Source: Takakia lepidozioides (taxonomy: Eukaryota > Streptophyta > Takakiopsida > Takakiales > Takakiaceae). From it: a stretch of DNA of 60,000 nucleotides. Location of the stretch: assembly GCA_030704615.1 (NCBI GenBank), contig CM060731.1:6884001-6944000 (forward strand), given 5' to 3'. The notes beneath the pieces are model-generated. The model was not told where the DNA came from. It did not search any database and saw only the letters and a program-made list of their open reading frames with translations. Positions 13,319-25,269 of the stretch are shown one piece after another (the first letter of the stretch is position 1; each line of letters starts with the position of its first letter). The translations under genes and the position numbers were made by a program.

Positions 13319-13938
13319 GATTAGGGAGGAGGGGATGAGCTTTATGAGCTGAATGTGGCGAGAGGGATGATCAAGACAGCTTTAGAAGCCTAGAAGGAGA
13401 GCTGCCAAAGACACCAGCAGTGGTTGGTTTCAACAGATTAATCTTCGCTGAGCCAACAAAACCAAAATCATCTCCCAAAGTGAGTGACGCCCAATCATTG
13501 TTTGTGAGGCTGTACAGTAATAGGGAATGGCCTGGTATGAGTGTGAATCCAGAGGTACACATAGAGCCATGTTAGATAGATCTATCAAATATCACCACAG
13601 TCACAGCCAACATGATGTAGCACCGTATTCCGAAAAGAGAGAGGAAAGTGCTTGATTCGTCTTCACCAAAAATATACAACAGACAGGTCTACTTCCGGAT
13701 TGCAAGAATGTTTCTATCTCCTGATATGGTCCAAGGACATGACCACCACTCTGGCTTCTTCGACAGAGCTGCTTGTACATGTCCTCTGCACTACCTATCT
13801 ATTTCCAAAAACTCTAACCTCTACTGGTGAAGGAGCGGGACTAATTCGTAGTCATCAAACCCCAACAATCTTGACCTGCCCACCAATAGTCGTGACGTTC
13901 ACGCATGCTCATCTAACAGTCCTACCCAATTTACATCT

Positions 13939-15294
13939 CTAAAATAGTAACGAGATAGACACAGACACCAAAAGTAGTAGAAGAGCCCTACTGCAATGAA
14001 CGAACACCGCAGCGTTGGGAGACTTCTCGTTAGCTGCTGGAGATTGAGCAGGCGCACCATTTCCAGCACCTTCAGGACTAGGTGGGGGTGCAGGAGGAGA
14101 GTGAAAAGATGCAGCGGCTGGGGCCGTGGCAGGCACAATTGATGGAGCTAGAGAAGGGGTAACAAAAGGGGCATTGGTCAATGGATTTGGAGTAGCAGCA
14201 GTAGGAGTTGGTGCGGAGGCACTGGGGACGGGAGTCGGAGAGAGACTGGGACCAAGTCGAGGGGAGGGTGCCGCAGCAGGGCCTGGAGCAAATATCTCTT
14301 TCGGAAGGAGCACTTTATCGACTGAAAAAATGGCAACTGGGTTTACGTCAGCCAGGGTGCCCGTTACAGTCGCATTCACAAGGCCAGTCTCAACAGTGAC
14401 CGCAGTCCCAACGCTTTTGATGTCGACGGTGTAGGTGCCAGCACCATTACTCTCAGTGGCAAGAGTGGGGGACAGGGGGCTGCTCAGCTTCTGCAAAGTG
14501 CCCAGTGGATAGTATGCTGGTAGCGCATGGTACTGCAGTATGGTTATCTTTTGAGCTGCAGTGAGCTTGCCAAGAGCGCCAGCCGGAAGGGCAGCAAAAG
14601 CAGCATCCGATGGTGCGAAAAGAACAAGACCAGCTCCTGTCTCATGCTTGGTGAAGGAATCTCCCACACCAGTGGACTGCAGGAGAGAAACCAGAGTGGT
14701 GAACTTCCCAGCGTTCACAAGAACCTCTGTTATGTTCACAGTGTCGGCTGCCGGAGGAGGTGCATTGACGCCGATAGGGACCAATACAGCGCTGAGCTGG
14801 AAGAAGCTGTAGTTGTAGGGGTACTGTGTGAAATTCGTCAGGATAGCAGCCTGCATGGGAGCGCCAGGACCGGGAGGCCCAACCTGAACAGCACCGTTGG
14901 GCATGTCTGTTATGTAAACAAAACCATCGTTCCCCTGCGCCCTCCCTGTTGTCTGATATAAAGTGGTAACCACCCCAGAACCGTTGTTCATGTTCTTCAG
15001 CTCCTCGGTGTCCAAATACTGCAACAGAATGTGATATCTCAACACATCGCCGAGCTCTTGCAAGCTGACCTTGGCATTGGCAGCAGCCACAGGGTCGAGA
15101 ACGGCATTATCAGGGCACAGCAATGTAATAGACGACCTGACGTTGATTTCATCGGCTACCTTTGTAAGAGAGAGAAGCCTGTTGAAGGTAGAATAACTAG
15201 GATGTTTGTCCAGAATCAAAGTAATGTTCTGAGCTGACACCGCTACAGCGCTCCAGAGAAGTGCAGCCAAAATGAACTGCACCTCGCACCTCAT
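13939..15294 (-). CDS. Fasciclin-like arabinogalactan protein (two FAS1 domains, GPI-anchored)
   Basis: A single-exon 451-aa protein of the plant cell surface. An N-terminal signal peptide (MRCEVQFILAALLWSAVAVS, about 1-21) precedes FAS1 domain 1 (about 24-180; H1-like TLLCPDNAVLD, then YHILLQYL). FAS1 domain 2 (about 187-330) has H1-like LVLFAPSDAAFAAL, YHALPAYYPL and a closing FSVDKVLLP. Residues 331-425 are a Pro/Ala/Ser/Thr-rich tract with AP, SP and TP dipeptides, the usual arabinogalactan glycosylation region. The last 20 residues are hydrophobic, as expected for a GPI-anchor signal. N-glycosylation sequons (NIT, NFT, NYS, NAT) are present. This two-FAS1 plus GPI layout matches the class containing Arabidopsis FLA1, FLA2, FLA8 and FLA10. 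The likely role is in cell-wall or plasma-membrane adhesion and signalling. The first ATG of the frame was chosen because it opens the signal peptide. Confidence 0.92.
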   Translation of the reverse strand: MRCEVQFILAALLWSAVAVSAQNITLILDKHPSYSTFNRLLSLTKVADEINVRSSITLLCPDNAVLDPVAAANAKVSLQELGDVLRYHILLQYLDTEELKNMNNGSGVVTTLYQTTGRAQGNDGFVYITDMPNGAVQVGPPGPGAPMQAAILTNFTQYPYNYSFFQLSAVLVPIGVNAPPPAADTVNITEVLVNAGKFTTLVSLLQSTGVGDSFTKHETGAGLVLFAPSDAAFAALPAGALGKLTAAQKITILQYHALPAYYPLGTLQKLSSPLSPTLATESNGAGTYTVDIKSVGTAVTVETGLVNATVTGTLADVNPVAIFSVDKVLLPKEIFAPGPAAAPSPRLGPSLSPTPVPSASAPTPTAATPNPLTNAPFVTPSLAPSIVPATAPAAASFHSPPAPPPSPEGAGNGAPAQSPAANEKSPNAAVFVHCSRALLLLLVSVSISLLF

Positions 15295-15960
15295 CTTTCC
15301 TTGACTCTGCGTCTACCAAGAATCAGTTTTTCCGGGTCTTCCAAGAGAGAACTTCTACCTTGCTAGATGCACGGAAAGACAATCACGGGAGGAGAGAAAG
15401 TTTCCAAGAAAGAGAAAGAACAGCCCAGTTAACTTGCAACCAGCGAGAGCGGAGAAAGCTCCAAAGAAAGAGCTTCCGTTTACAGGGCTTCACTCGGACA
15501 AGCAAGAGCAGCTCAACAATGCAAGAGCAACTCAACAATGTAAGAGCAGAGAAAGACAGAAAAAGAAAGAGAGACACCTGTAGAAATAGCACTGAGCTTA
15601 ACAATGGAGACAACCCAACTGCAGAGAAAACGACCAGAGGATAGAGAACCCCAAAAGAAGAAGAAAACTACACTTAAACACAAAACCCAACTGCAACACC
15701 GTCCATCTTCCTTGCAGAGCACCGGTACACAAGCGAGAGAGGAGAGAGAGAGATAGACAGCAGCTGTGTTGTTGCGGAGAAGAGCCACAGCCAACTATTG
15801 AGAAGGTGGCAAAGGGGCACAGAAGAAGGCGGGTCGCGGGCTCCAACGGTCACCTCTCTCGATGACCGGCTGTGTCCAGTGAGCAGCCCGTTATCCTTCC
15901 GAGATCTCGCCACGTGCTATACATCCGACGGTATCGCTATTAATTAACTGGAAGTAATTA
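15295..15960 (-). promoter_or_regulatory. FLA 5' leader and promoter region
   Basis: Read on the minus strand, this 650-bp stretch is strongly pyrimidine-rich (CT and CTTT runs), typical of a plant 5' leader. It contains a short direct duplication of a 19-bp unit (AAGAGCARCTCAACAATG on the plus strand, near 15503 and 15522). No clear TATA box or transcription start can be fixed. Confidence 0.35.
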
Positions 15961-16895
15961 ATTGCCTCGGGAGCCTAAGTTGTACTAATCACCCATCTAA
16001 TCTTACATGTAATTACCGTTGTAAGACACTGGGTGGAGGAGAGAGGGCGCACAGGTTTTCTGGATCTCTCTCTCTTGGCTTTCCTTCACATTTCACAGCA
16101 CTGTTTTGAAGATGCAACTCCATTCATTACTTTTTGATACCAACCCTCGAAAGGGGGCAGTAGCCGCAAGGCGAAGTGGTTCTTAGTAACGCCAGCTTTG
16201 GCTGGAGTCTTCTTTTTCTTCTACTTGTTTGATCATCCTGTACAAGATATACTTACTACGTCCCGTGTTGGTGGAGACATAGGGGAGTAACTGCTTTGTT
16301 GAAGTTGCAAATTGGTGCACTAGTTTTTTGAGGGCCAATTAGAACTTGTCAAACAGTCAGGCAGTCAGTTAGCGTTAAGCTGGACATTCACCTCACAGCC
16401 CTTGGTAAGAGAGATTTTCCCCTATCTATTTGCAGGGAAATTTGAACTCTATCAATTGCATTTAGAGTTATCATCTCTTTCATTGCAGACACTCATGTAG
16501 TACATTGCAATGCATATTGGAGTCTACCATATGCTAGTCATGTGGTGAGTGTAGAGAAACCACCAAAAAGCCATCCCAATTCCAACACCCCACCTAAAAC
16601 CGTTACCTATAAATCGTCACCCATTTCTGGCATCAAAGCATTGCAAATCCGTCAGATCATGATGTCCCAGAATCGCAAAACACATGTTTAGAGATCATTG
16701 GATGTAGAATCATAGATGGGAGACAGGACGGGGGTGTGTGTGCTAGCGTGAAAAGGCGAGCCTACTAACATGAATAAGTGAGTCTACTTCTAATCAGGTA
16801 AAAATACATAACTAATCCATAACTACTCCAAATTAGGAAACAACTTGGGATGGGTTCCAAATTACATTGCCCATATATACAAAGTAAAGTTTGTT
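15961..16895. other. Intergenic, nothing recognised
   Basis: Mixed-composition DNA without open frames of interest. The segment around 16120-16250 (CCTCGAAAGGGGGCAGTAGC) looks like a transposon-tail fragment but cannot be assigned. Confidence 0.4.
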
Positions 16896-17026
16896 TGAAT
16901 TTACAGAGCCTACTACTCAACACACAGCCCATCGAGGGGCCAATGGACGATTTGAAGGCACATGCTGATGGATGTTATGCATAGGCAAGGCACAAATACC
17001 CAACCACTGGGCTACCTGCTCAAGTG
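16896..17026 (-). mobile_element. tRNA-derived SINE, copy 2 (box B lost)
   Basis: Same head (TAGCCCAGTGGTTGGGTATT on the minus strand) and tail (CTCTGTAAATTCA) as the copy at 1545-1684. The segment carrying box B is deleted and about 12 bases are inserted in the tail. The two copies are about 85% alike, so the family is not very young. Confidence 0.75.
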
Positions 17027-17149
17027 CATATATGAAAAATAACCCATTGTAAAGGAAAAACGTCTATGTAGGTGTATTTCTTATTCGAGCGGTTTCGGTG
17101 AGGTTAACTTAGCCGATTATTATCAAGTCATCATGGGCCTCGTTGCCAA

Positions 17150-20100
17150 CTACACATTGAGAGCCTTTGCGTGGTGCTGGATGTGGTCGTCCACAAAAGT
17201 TGCAATGAAGAAGTAAGAATGGTCATAGCCACTCTGCATGCGGAGATTGACAGGCATACCAACACTCTTGCATGCTTCCACAAAGTTCTCGGGAAGCAAT
17301 TGCTTCTCATGGTAGAACTTGTCTGCACCCCCCTGCCAACATCTTACCACGGTTATAAATCCTCCCATAAAAGATTTGCAACCTGTGGCAGGGACAATGG
17401 ACAGGAGAAGCACCAAGAGCAGACAGACCACCAGAAACTGGTCAGTCCCTTGATTTTTTCTCATACAACGAACTTTTGGTAAATCTCAGATCTGCAAAGC
17501 CTGCATAATCAGTACATTAGTGAGGGAGATGATCAAACCTGGTCAATAAGGATGGTCATTTTTGGCCCCTTATACTTTTTCACCAGCAAAGTCGCATCGT
17601 ATTCCTGTGTCATGATCACAGATGCTTGGGTGATCTACAATAGTATCGACTCTCCATATGACATCATTGGCATGTTGTGTGAGAGGAAAAGTGAAAGGAA
17701 AAGTAAGAATCCCTAGTATATAAGCTGATTTCCTACATAGAGCGAGGAATCATTTCCCCTGGCCCCTTCCAACCTATAAACCCTCAATTAAATGTGTCTG
17801 TCAGTGCCCCTCTGGTTCCCCTCTTGAGAGCTGAAGGGCACCACAGACATGGGAGCCACAAATCTAAAGGTATGTATATGCATGTGAAAGAGATGGCCAA
17901 CCTCCCACTGAGACTTGTCGTTGCCAAGGTAGCCACTGAAAGCCTTCACACCCCATGGGCATTGAGTTGGATTGCAAATTGGGGCAAATGCTGATACTGA
18001 CTGCACAGGAAACCGCCAACGATCAGCTTAGCAATATAAAAGTTAAGTTTATTCCTTTGTGGTCAGAGAAAGCTTTATCAGCTTCTAAGACAAAAATTCC
18101 TTTGTCTCTGAACAAGTACTCCCTTGTCAATAGCACTGAAATAACCTTATAGGAGGTCTGGAGGGGAGGGATGATACTTCTTGTTGTCACGACAACCAAT
18201 CACCAATAATACAAGAGGTATGCCAACGGGTTGCGTGAACCCTAGAGTCCACTTTGGTGCATTAAGTTCATCGGATACCACTGGTAAATATGACAACTCC
18301 AAAGCAGATGCAGAGACTGATGTGAGGTTAGATTTCTTGTGAGCCGATTGGCTCCCTCACATATATGTACACACACGGTTAAACACACGAATGTGTAACT
18401 TTGGACAGGTTGCATTTGTCCACCTAAGCTTGCTAATGCTAAAATCATTTATTATTCACACTGCAATCAGTTTTTCTCATTGGTACAGGCAAAAGGTTGT
18501 TTCGAAAGATAATATCTGAATGGCCCTGGGTTATTTTTCAAAGAATCACCCATTTAGTGCACATATGGTACCGAGCTTTGGCTAACCCACATTTTCAAGC
18601 AATTAGAGACAAACTGTTTTTTGTCTCAACTTTTACTTTCATAAATGGATAAATGAACAAGAGAGATACCTTATACTTGTTCGGGTTCTTCAAGAAGATG
18701 GTGAGGGCACCATGGCCACCCATGGAGTGGCCGAAGATGGAGGCTAGAGATGTATCAAGCTGTGGGAAGTGGGATCCCAACAGTGCTGGCAACTCTTCAG
18801 TAAGGTAATCGTACATACGCCAGTTCCTCCATTTCTCTTGTGTTGCATTCAAGTAGAATCCCGCACCTGTTTTGTTCGTCGACTCATGCAAAAAGAGTTC
18901 ATTTGGCAGTGAACAAGTCATGATGGGAGGTGTGGCCTCAATCCCACGTTTTACTTCCCTCACAAGGACTCTTACTGATGGCTGGTAGGAGTTTACAGTT
19001 GTCTGTGCCATGTTGTTAGGGTGACAGCCAACCAATCACCCCTAATGCAGTAACTATACCCTTCAGCATACAGGAACAGTGGCTGACCCAAACCTGATCA
19101 AAATAAAGGGCTAGCTTTCTCAAGTAGCTTACTGGAAAAAACTGACCACAAACTTCATGAGGAAGCAAATGAAGTTATATAAAGTTACACCACCTTCTTG
19201 CTGACTGTAATAACAGAATAAAAGATAGATATGACTTTGTAATACACTCATGATCACCGACACCAGAAGCATCTCTTCAGATGAAATAGGCAGTCTTTAC
19301 TTCCAAGTGAAACGGTTGCTGACCTTCGCCAAAGTCCCAACTGTCGGTTGCGCCTTCCACATTAAGACCTCCTGAAGAGGCCAAGGTAAAGGAGCTCCTG
19401 AGTTATTTCCTTGTCATAATCACCTCAACGATTCAGAACTTTGAATATAGAGCTCAGAGACTTGCTTAGCTATACCAGTAAACAATGCACAGAGTTAGTC
19501 TAACCAAGCATTACAAATTATCCTTACAGCATCCCTGAACACAGAAGGTTACGGGTATTGACTTACTCCCAAAACTGCTTAAAACCCCTCAAATTTCACG
19601 CAGTCCATTTTAAAGGCAGAGTCAAGAAAAGTGTCTTGATTGTTACTGTAAAGTGCTGACAATAAAGCTTGTACCTGTCACCTGCAAATTGTAAGGGAAA
19701 ACTTACTGGGAGAAGTGTCAGGTGCAACCAAAGCAATGCCGCGTGCAGCTGCAGCACGTTGTGCACCTGACTTTTGTATGAAGTTTTCATCGCTGCACGT
19801 TAGACCTGATAACCAATACAGGATCTACCCCCACAATCTCCATGTCAAGAACGCCTCATCAATAGAGTACTACTCACATCACACTTTCTGCAATCTCCTT
19901 CGACACCCTCCCAATCTCCTTCCCCTCCAAAAGATTCTGTCTGTATCACAAAGGTACTGTCTGTTCCACCCAAACTGCGTTCTATGGCCACAAGGCTATG
20001 GCAAACAACATCTTAAGTACACACACTCTCTCTCTCTCTATCAACTCTCTTAAGTCATACTACCCGCATCAGCCCCTGACAATAGTTTCTGTCCCTTTGG

Positions 20101-21768
20101 GTTCTGCCCAAACTGAGCACGGGGTCAGTGGCCAAAAGGCTATGGCAGGCAACGTCTTATGAGTACATTCTATCAACTCTCTTAAGTGTAGTTTTGCCTT
20201 ATCCACTTGTCATGTTTATCCATTAGTTGGATGGATTGACGGCATTAAATGGAATGCTTTGACAAAGGACACATATCTCTGGAAATTAGGGGTCTGACTT
20301 TAAAGCTTCAGTGATCGTAAGTCATGCCAACCTGTAAAGTCTCTCAATTCTGAAGGTTTCTCGAAGATGCCACCACATACCAACGTGATTCTATTGAAAG
20401 GCTTGAGTTGGTGGCTCTTCCATGTGCATGATCTCAGCACCTACACCTGTCCATGAAGGTGTGGGATAAGAAGAGAAGCAGCTCGGTCTGCATTCTTCAA
20501 GGAAGGATCTATCAAATGGATGGGTGAAACTAGAGATTGACAGTGATGGCCTCTTCCTCAAGCAACACTCAGGTAGAGGGCATGAGCTAACAGGAATTTC
20601 GTTGCTACCTCAGCATTTCCACATGCTAGAGCTTTGCATTTAGACATTGCTGCATTGTCCTATCTGAACAACTAGGTGAAGCCGACGAAGCCTGCTATTC
20701 CTCACTAACCACCAACTATTAATTGAGGCTCTGGATGGAGTGGGAGCAGGTGAGGCTTCAGGTGATAGCTAGGAGTGGCTGCTGTCAAATGACTTTCTTA
20801 TGCCAATCCTGTAATGGAATTTGGTTGCTTAGCCTGAGTTTGGAAACTGAATAAAAGGTATTCTTTCAATATGCTGGCTAATTCTCTATGCTATAGTGCT
20901 AATATCTATCATAGGTCTGAAATACATCGGCTCAGCAGCTTTGGCTTTGGCTTTGGCTTGGGTAGTATTTGAGGTGGTAGACTTGTTTATCTAGTGCTGG
21001 ATTATCAAGGTGGTGTTAAACTTCTCTGGCTGTTCTGATATGACAACAGTAAACTCTCTCTCACTCTTTGCTCAGCCCAAACTGGACGTGGGGTCTATGG
21101 CTACAAGGCTACTGAAGTCTCAGAAGGTGATACTCAATGGGGTTTATAGTCTCCAGGACAATTGCAAGCTGCTGATCTAATGACATGGTTGATATCCTCC
21201 ATCTCTCATCTTCTCTCTTTCTTTTTCCCTTTCAACTCCATTGTTGTACCCAATCAGACTGTCTGTATATTTTCCAACTTACTCCATATCGACCTTCTCC
21301 CTTGCTCCTGATTCCTCTCTCTGTACAACTATTTCATCTGTATCCTCCACTTTCATGAGTCCCCTTCTTTTCTCCAGTATATGAATAGCTTCTTTTAATT
21401 CAATTTCACTAGAAGAGAAAGACCATGGTTGAGTTCGTCTGGTGTATATGAACAGAAGACAAGAGAGACATAGAGGAGAATCTACCTACCGGCACTTTGT
21501 CTGAGTTTGCTGTTGGGGGGAAGTACACAGAGAACGTCATGGGGCAGCCACAAGAGCTGCTGTCATGCCTGTAGCGGCGGTTAAACCCACCGAAATGTTT
21601 GCTGCTGCTCAATTCCGTTGGAGCTGCCATCCTTTCGTCCTCCTTGGAAATAGACCCTCGAACGGCCGAGGAGAGATTATCAATACTTGAAGAACGTCTG
21701 CGGGAACAGGCCCTGAAAGGGAGGCTGCGCGATGTGTAGTGGACAACAGCTGCTAGTGTACTCGACAT
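17150..21768 (-). CDS. SFGH: S-formylglutathione hydrolase (esterase D family), 7 exons
   Basis: It hydrolyses S-formylglutathione to formate and glutathione, the last step of glutathione-dependent formaldehyde detoxification. Exons on the minus strand, all phase-consistent: 21768-21490, 19824-19707, 19371-19324, 18866-18670, 18000-17902, 17604-17539, 17332-17150. They give 990 nt, or 329 aa. Family landmarks: [42 protein letters not shown], the nucleophile motif GHSMGG (Ser196), Asp273 in DQGGADKF and His307 in GYDHSYFF. Counted from Met47 these become Ser150, Asp227 and His261, within one residue of the human esterase D triad. The 46 residues before Met47 are Ser/Arg-rich, so they may be an organelle-targeting extension or simply 5' leader. 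Intron 1 is 1.67 kb. Confidence 0.93.
19980..20195. repeat. Tandem duplication in SFGH intron 1
   Basis: TGGCCACAAGGCTATGGCA near 19985 recurs near 20131 (TGGCCAAAAGGCTATGGCA), each followed by ATCAACTCTCTTAAGT. The period is about 140 bp. A third degraded copy lies near 21070-21115. It also contains a (CT)n run at 20027-20038. Confidence 0.6.
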
Positions 21769-23472
21769 TCAATGACGCCTGGACAAGGACGGAGCAAAAA
21801 ATGCAATGCTCAGCCTTTGCATGGGTCTCCAATTACATTAGAGGGGAAGATAAGCAATTGCCTGCATGAAAGATAGAGAGAAACTCACGCACAAAGAAAG
21901 ACAGAGATCGATAGGATCATTAACAAATTAGTGTGTTATAACTACTGGTTCATTGCAAAAAATCGTTTGTTCACCAAAAAGAGGAGCCATGGCGAAGGAA
22001 GCTATGCTCCATTGCCAAACCCCTCCAGCACAGACAAAAGGATCCCGCCGACCCACTGGTTCATTGTACAATACACTCGTCTACAACCGAGCGGGAGGTC
22101 CGGATCTCCTACAGTTTATGCAATCGAGCACAAACCAGAGAAATTTCTCTATCATGCGGGTTCTTTGAACAATGCAGCAAGCGCCCATTTCAAAAGGTGA
22201 GCTAGCCTGCACATTCAGATCCACTCCAGACGATCCAACCCACCTCAAGCAAAAGATCTAGGGAAAATCTTACCAGCTCTTTCGCAGCATAATGGGTTCT
22301 CCCCAAAGTGCACGCAGAAAGAGATAGCTTTCCACCACAGCCAGCGAGCAGCAGCTGTACAAAGCGCAGAGTTCAGACGTTCTTACTCAGTACAGAAGTG
22401 GCAGACGACACTAGCACTGGCATACGATATAGCCCATACTTCGTATGCATCGTGCATGCGCACGATCTGATCATCGTCAGGGTCTATCGTCCTGTTTTTG
22501 AGCATCACTGAGATATTTCATTCTTCTTATCAGCAACAAACCCACTGAAAACAGTATTGAACCCAGGTCCTCCTACTATGTTTCCACAAAGCCCTAACTA
22601 CTGTCTCTGCTTTCTAGAGGAGGCAGGTGGAACAGAAGCCCTCCTATATTTTCCGAAAGGCCGAAAGGCATCCCAATGTGTGAAAAGGTTTTGTGGTTGA
22701 AAGTTGTGTTCTTGATGGGAATTGCTGTTTACGAGCTGTTGTGCATAGCCCGAAGCTGCGGTTGGTAACTCTGGAAGTGCATGACCTCCTGGGCTAGCTT
22801 AATCAGTTTGTGTCCACAGCAACATCCATCAGCTCCACGAGTTAGATTGAGCATAGCACCGGCCTTGCACCCAAACACATACAAAGTGCTTAACCCAGAG
22901 TGTACATTGCGTGTCTTGCAGTCAAGTATACTATTACACCGATGTAGTTTCGAGGTCCGGGGTATGGTGTTAGCTGCAGTATCATTCAGGTTGATTGTTC
23001 GGCTGTATGCAAGTGACAAGCTTGAGTATGACACGTTTGAGTGAGTCTCTTCAGAACTTGGCTAGCAGTTGTCGGTGGACGGTTGAACATACCCATCCCA
23101 CTGTAGCTCATAATGATATCTTCAATTACTTCAAACAGATTGACAGACTGCTTCCAGGGTTGGGATAGTTTGCAAATGACATTGTATCTCCCAATGCTTG
23201 TTGAGGGCCCACCCAGTGGAAGTTTAATCGCAGGATTTCACCACTGCAGTGATGACCATCAACAGTAACTATCCATCGGGTCGCCGACTCGGAAAAATGA
23301 ACAAATTACACGGCGTAATGGTGACCGAATTGTGCTCAGTTTCAAAGCTCTTCAAGTCCCAACCTTTACTGTGGCGAATCTGATGGATGTGCAGGGGATG
23401 CCGGCAGAAGAAAGCTGTGGTGCATTCTCCCGAAGATAAAAACACGCCTACATGCTTGGTTCTAGACATAGT
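21769..23472. other. SFGH upstream region and intergenic DNA
   Basis: The right-hand flank of the SFGH start should hold its promoter; no definite TATA element is visible. At 22545-22625 the minus strand carries TAGTTAGGGCTTTGTGG followed by GGGTTCAATAC, resembling decayed pol III boxes A and B of another SINE. The rest shows no gene. Confidence 0.4.
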
Positions 23473-25269
23473 CTACGGAAAATTCTGTCTTCTCTCAAGT
23501 GTCAGAGTGTTTCCACCCCGGAGAAGCACAGGGCTCTCTAGGGGACTCAAGAACTCATCCTGTGAAGTATCGTCTGTGTCTTGAGGCAGCAACACCCATA
23601 CTCGAATTTCACCGTCCATGCTCCCACTGTACACCAAGGTTCCCGCGTTAGTAGTATCTGTGGACGCACACAGACACTTGACGGGACCTTTGTGTCCTTG
23701 TATGGCATTGACGCATGAATGCAGGCCATCAGCCCCTCTTCTCCACACGCGTACTGTCTTATCAGCAGACCCACTAATCAGCAAATTACCTAGGGCGGTT
23801 AAGCAGAGCACTGCCAGACGGTGACCCCGCAGCACTCCCACAGGTTTCATGTGCTTGCTGGGTGTTCCATCTCTCTTCAAGACTCTAATGGTTTTGTCAC
23901 TAGATCCAGAGTACAAAATCGACCCATCCGGACTAAGGGCCAGAGCATTAATGGAGGAACTGTGGGCTTCAAGGACCGCCACTAATGAAAGGCTTGTAGA
24001 ACCTCGTTCCCAAACCTTCACTTGACTATCTGCCGAGCCACTGTAGAGGAAACCAGTCTGTTGATCAACCACCAAAGCATTCACTGCGTCACTATGTGCA
24101 TTGATAGATTCCAAGCATTTTAAATCAGAGAGGCGCCAGACCTTGACAGTTTTGTCCCAAGAACCCGAGTAGAGGACACCATTCCCGACAGCTAGGACGG
24201 AAATTGCGTCATGGTGGTCTATCCAGAGAGTCTTCTTGTGCCTGCGAACCTGTAACAGTGAACTTTCATATCAGCGGATCATCTTTCCTCGATTCGTATG
24301 ATATGATATTTTGGCGCAACTCTGGTAGCACATCTAAAGCAATCATGAATAACGCATGCTGTTCTACTTGTTAGACTGCCAAAGAAACAAGTGCAAGTAC
24401 CCAGTCGACAATGTTCACAGACTTTCTCCTCGTGCCAGGGGAGTTGTCAGGCCGTCTCAAGACACAGACGTTCAGCTCCCCCTGTGCAAGGAGGTTTCAA
24501 TTTTCTGTCCAGGGATGTGATGTCTTTAATGTCGAGGTGCTTGAAAGCTATGGCGATAGTGTTGACGTACAAATATGCGACGTGCTGAGGTCTTGATGTG
24601 GGTTGAATGGTTGAAGTTGTGTACTTATCTTCACCTTTCATGGAATGCAAACCGCAGATTCATCAGTTATGGCCGCCCGACAGTGAGGCTTACTATGTCA
24701 CTCTGTTTTTTCTCAGAACCACCCTGACTGACTCCACAGCCGCCCAAAGCGCAGACTCAAATATCGTCAGCAACAGCAAGAGCGGAAGAGAGTTGGGGCC
24801 GTGAAAAGAGGTGGAGACTAACCCGAACGTAATTCTTGGGGGGCAGACAGCTGACAAGGTAATTTTTCACAGTAGGGAGGATAGACACCAACTTGTGGAC
24901 TGATGGCTCGATGCGTGAGCGCCGCCACACCCGTATCTTCTGGTCCTGGTGCGCACTGAACACTCTCTCTCCTACCACCGCAAGAGCTTTGACTGAACCT
25001 TCCCCACGCCCAAATTTCATAGATTTCTGAGTGGCTGGTAGTTTCCATGCCCGAATGTCTCCACACTCAGATCCACTGTACAGCATTTTACCTGCAAGTG
25101 CGATAGAGAATACATGGCCCTCGTGGCCTTGCAATACCGCCAGACAACGGTGAGAACCTGACCCACCTATTGTATCGGTACTGCTCTGTTGGCAGTCGAT
25201 GCTTGTATGGGACTCGCTTACAGTGAGGTGAGATTGGGTGCTTCTTTGTGATTTCAAACCGAAACCCAT
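23473..25269 (-). CDS. JINGUBANG-like WD40 repeat protein, 2 exons
   Basis: Exon 1 (25269-24823, 149 codons) joins exon 2 (24249-23473) in phase 0 across a 573-bp intron, giving 407 aa. The product is a WD40 beta-propeller with about seven repeats. Repeat signatures include CLAVLQGHEGHVFSIAL, LYSGSECGDIRAWKL, ISVLAVGNGVLYSGSWDKTV, AHSDAVNALVV, LYSGSADSQVKVWERG, LYSGSSDKTIRVLKRD and LISGSADKTVRVWRRG. The junction NYVR/VRRHKKTLWIDHHDA and the overall order match plant JINGUBANG-type proteins, one of which negatively regulates pollen germination in Arabidopsis. The function in this organism is not known. The N-terminal 45 residues are low-complexity. Confidence 0.9.

Noticed and set aside
14126-14434. 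Plus-strand ORF opposite the FLA proline-rich tract
   Set aside because: Reverse shadow of the Pro/Ala/Ser codons of FLA.
16130-16260. Resemblance to a retrotransposon or rRNA fragment
   Set aside because: The similarity is vague and no terminal or coding landmark supports it.
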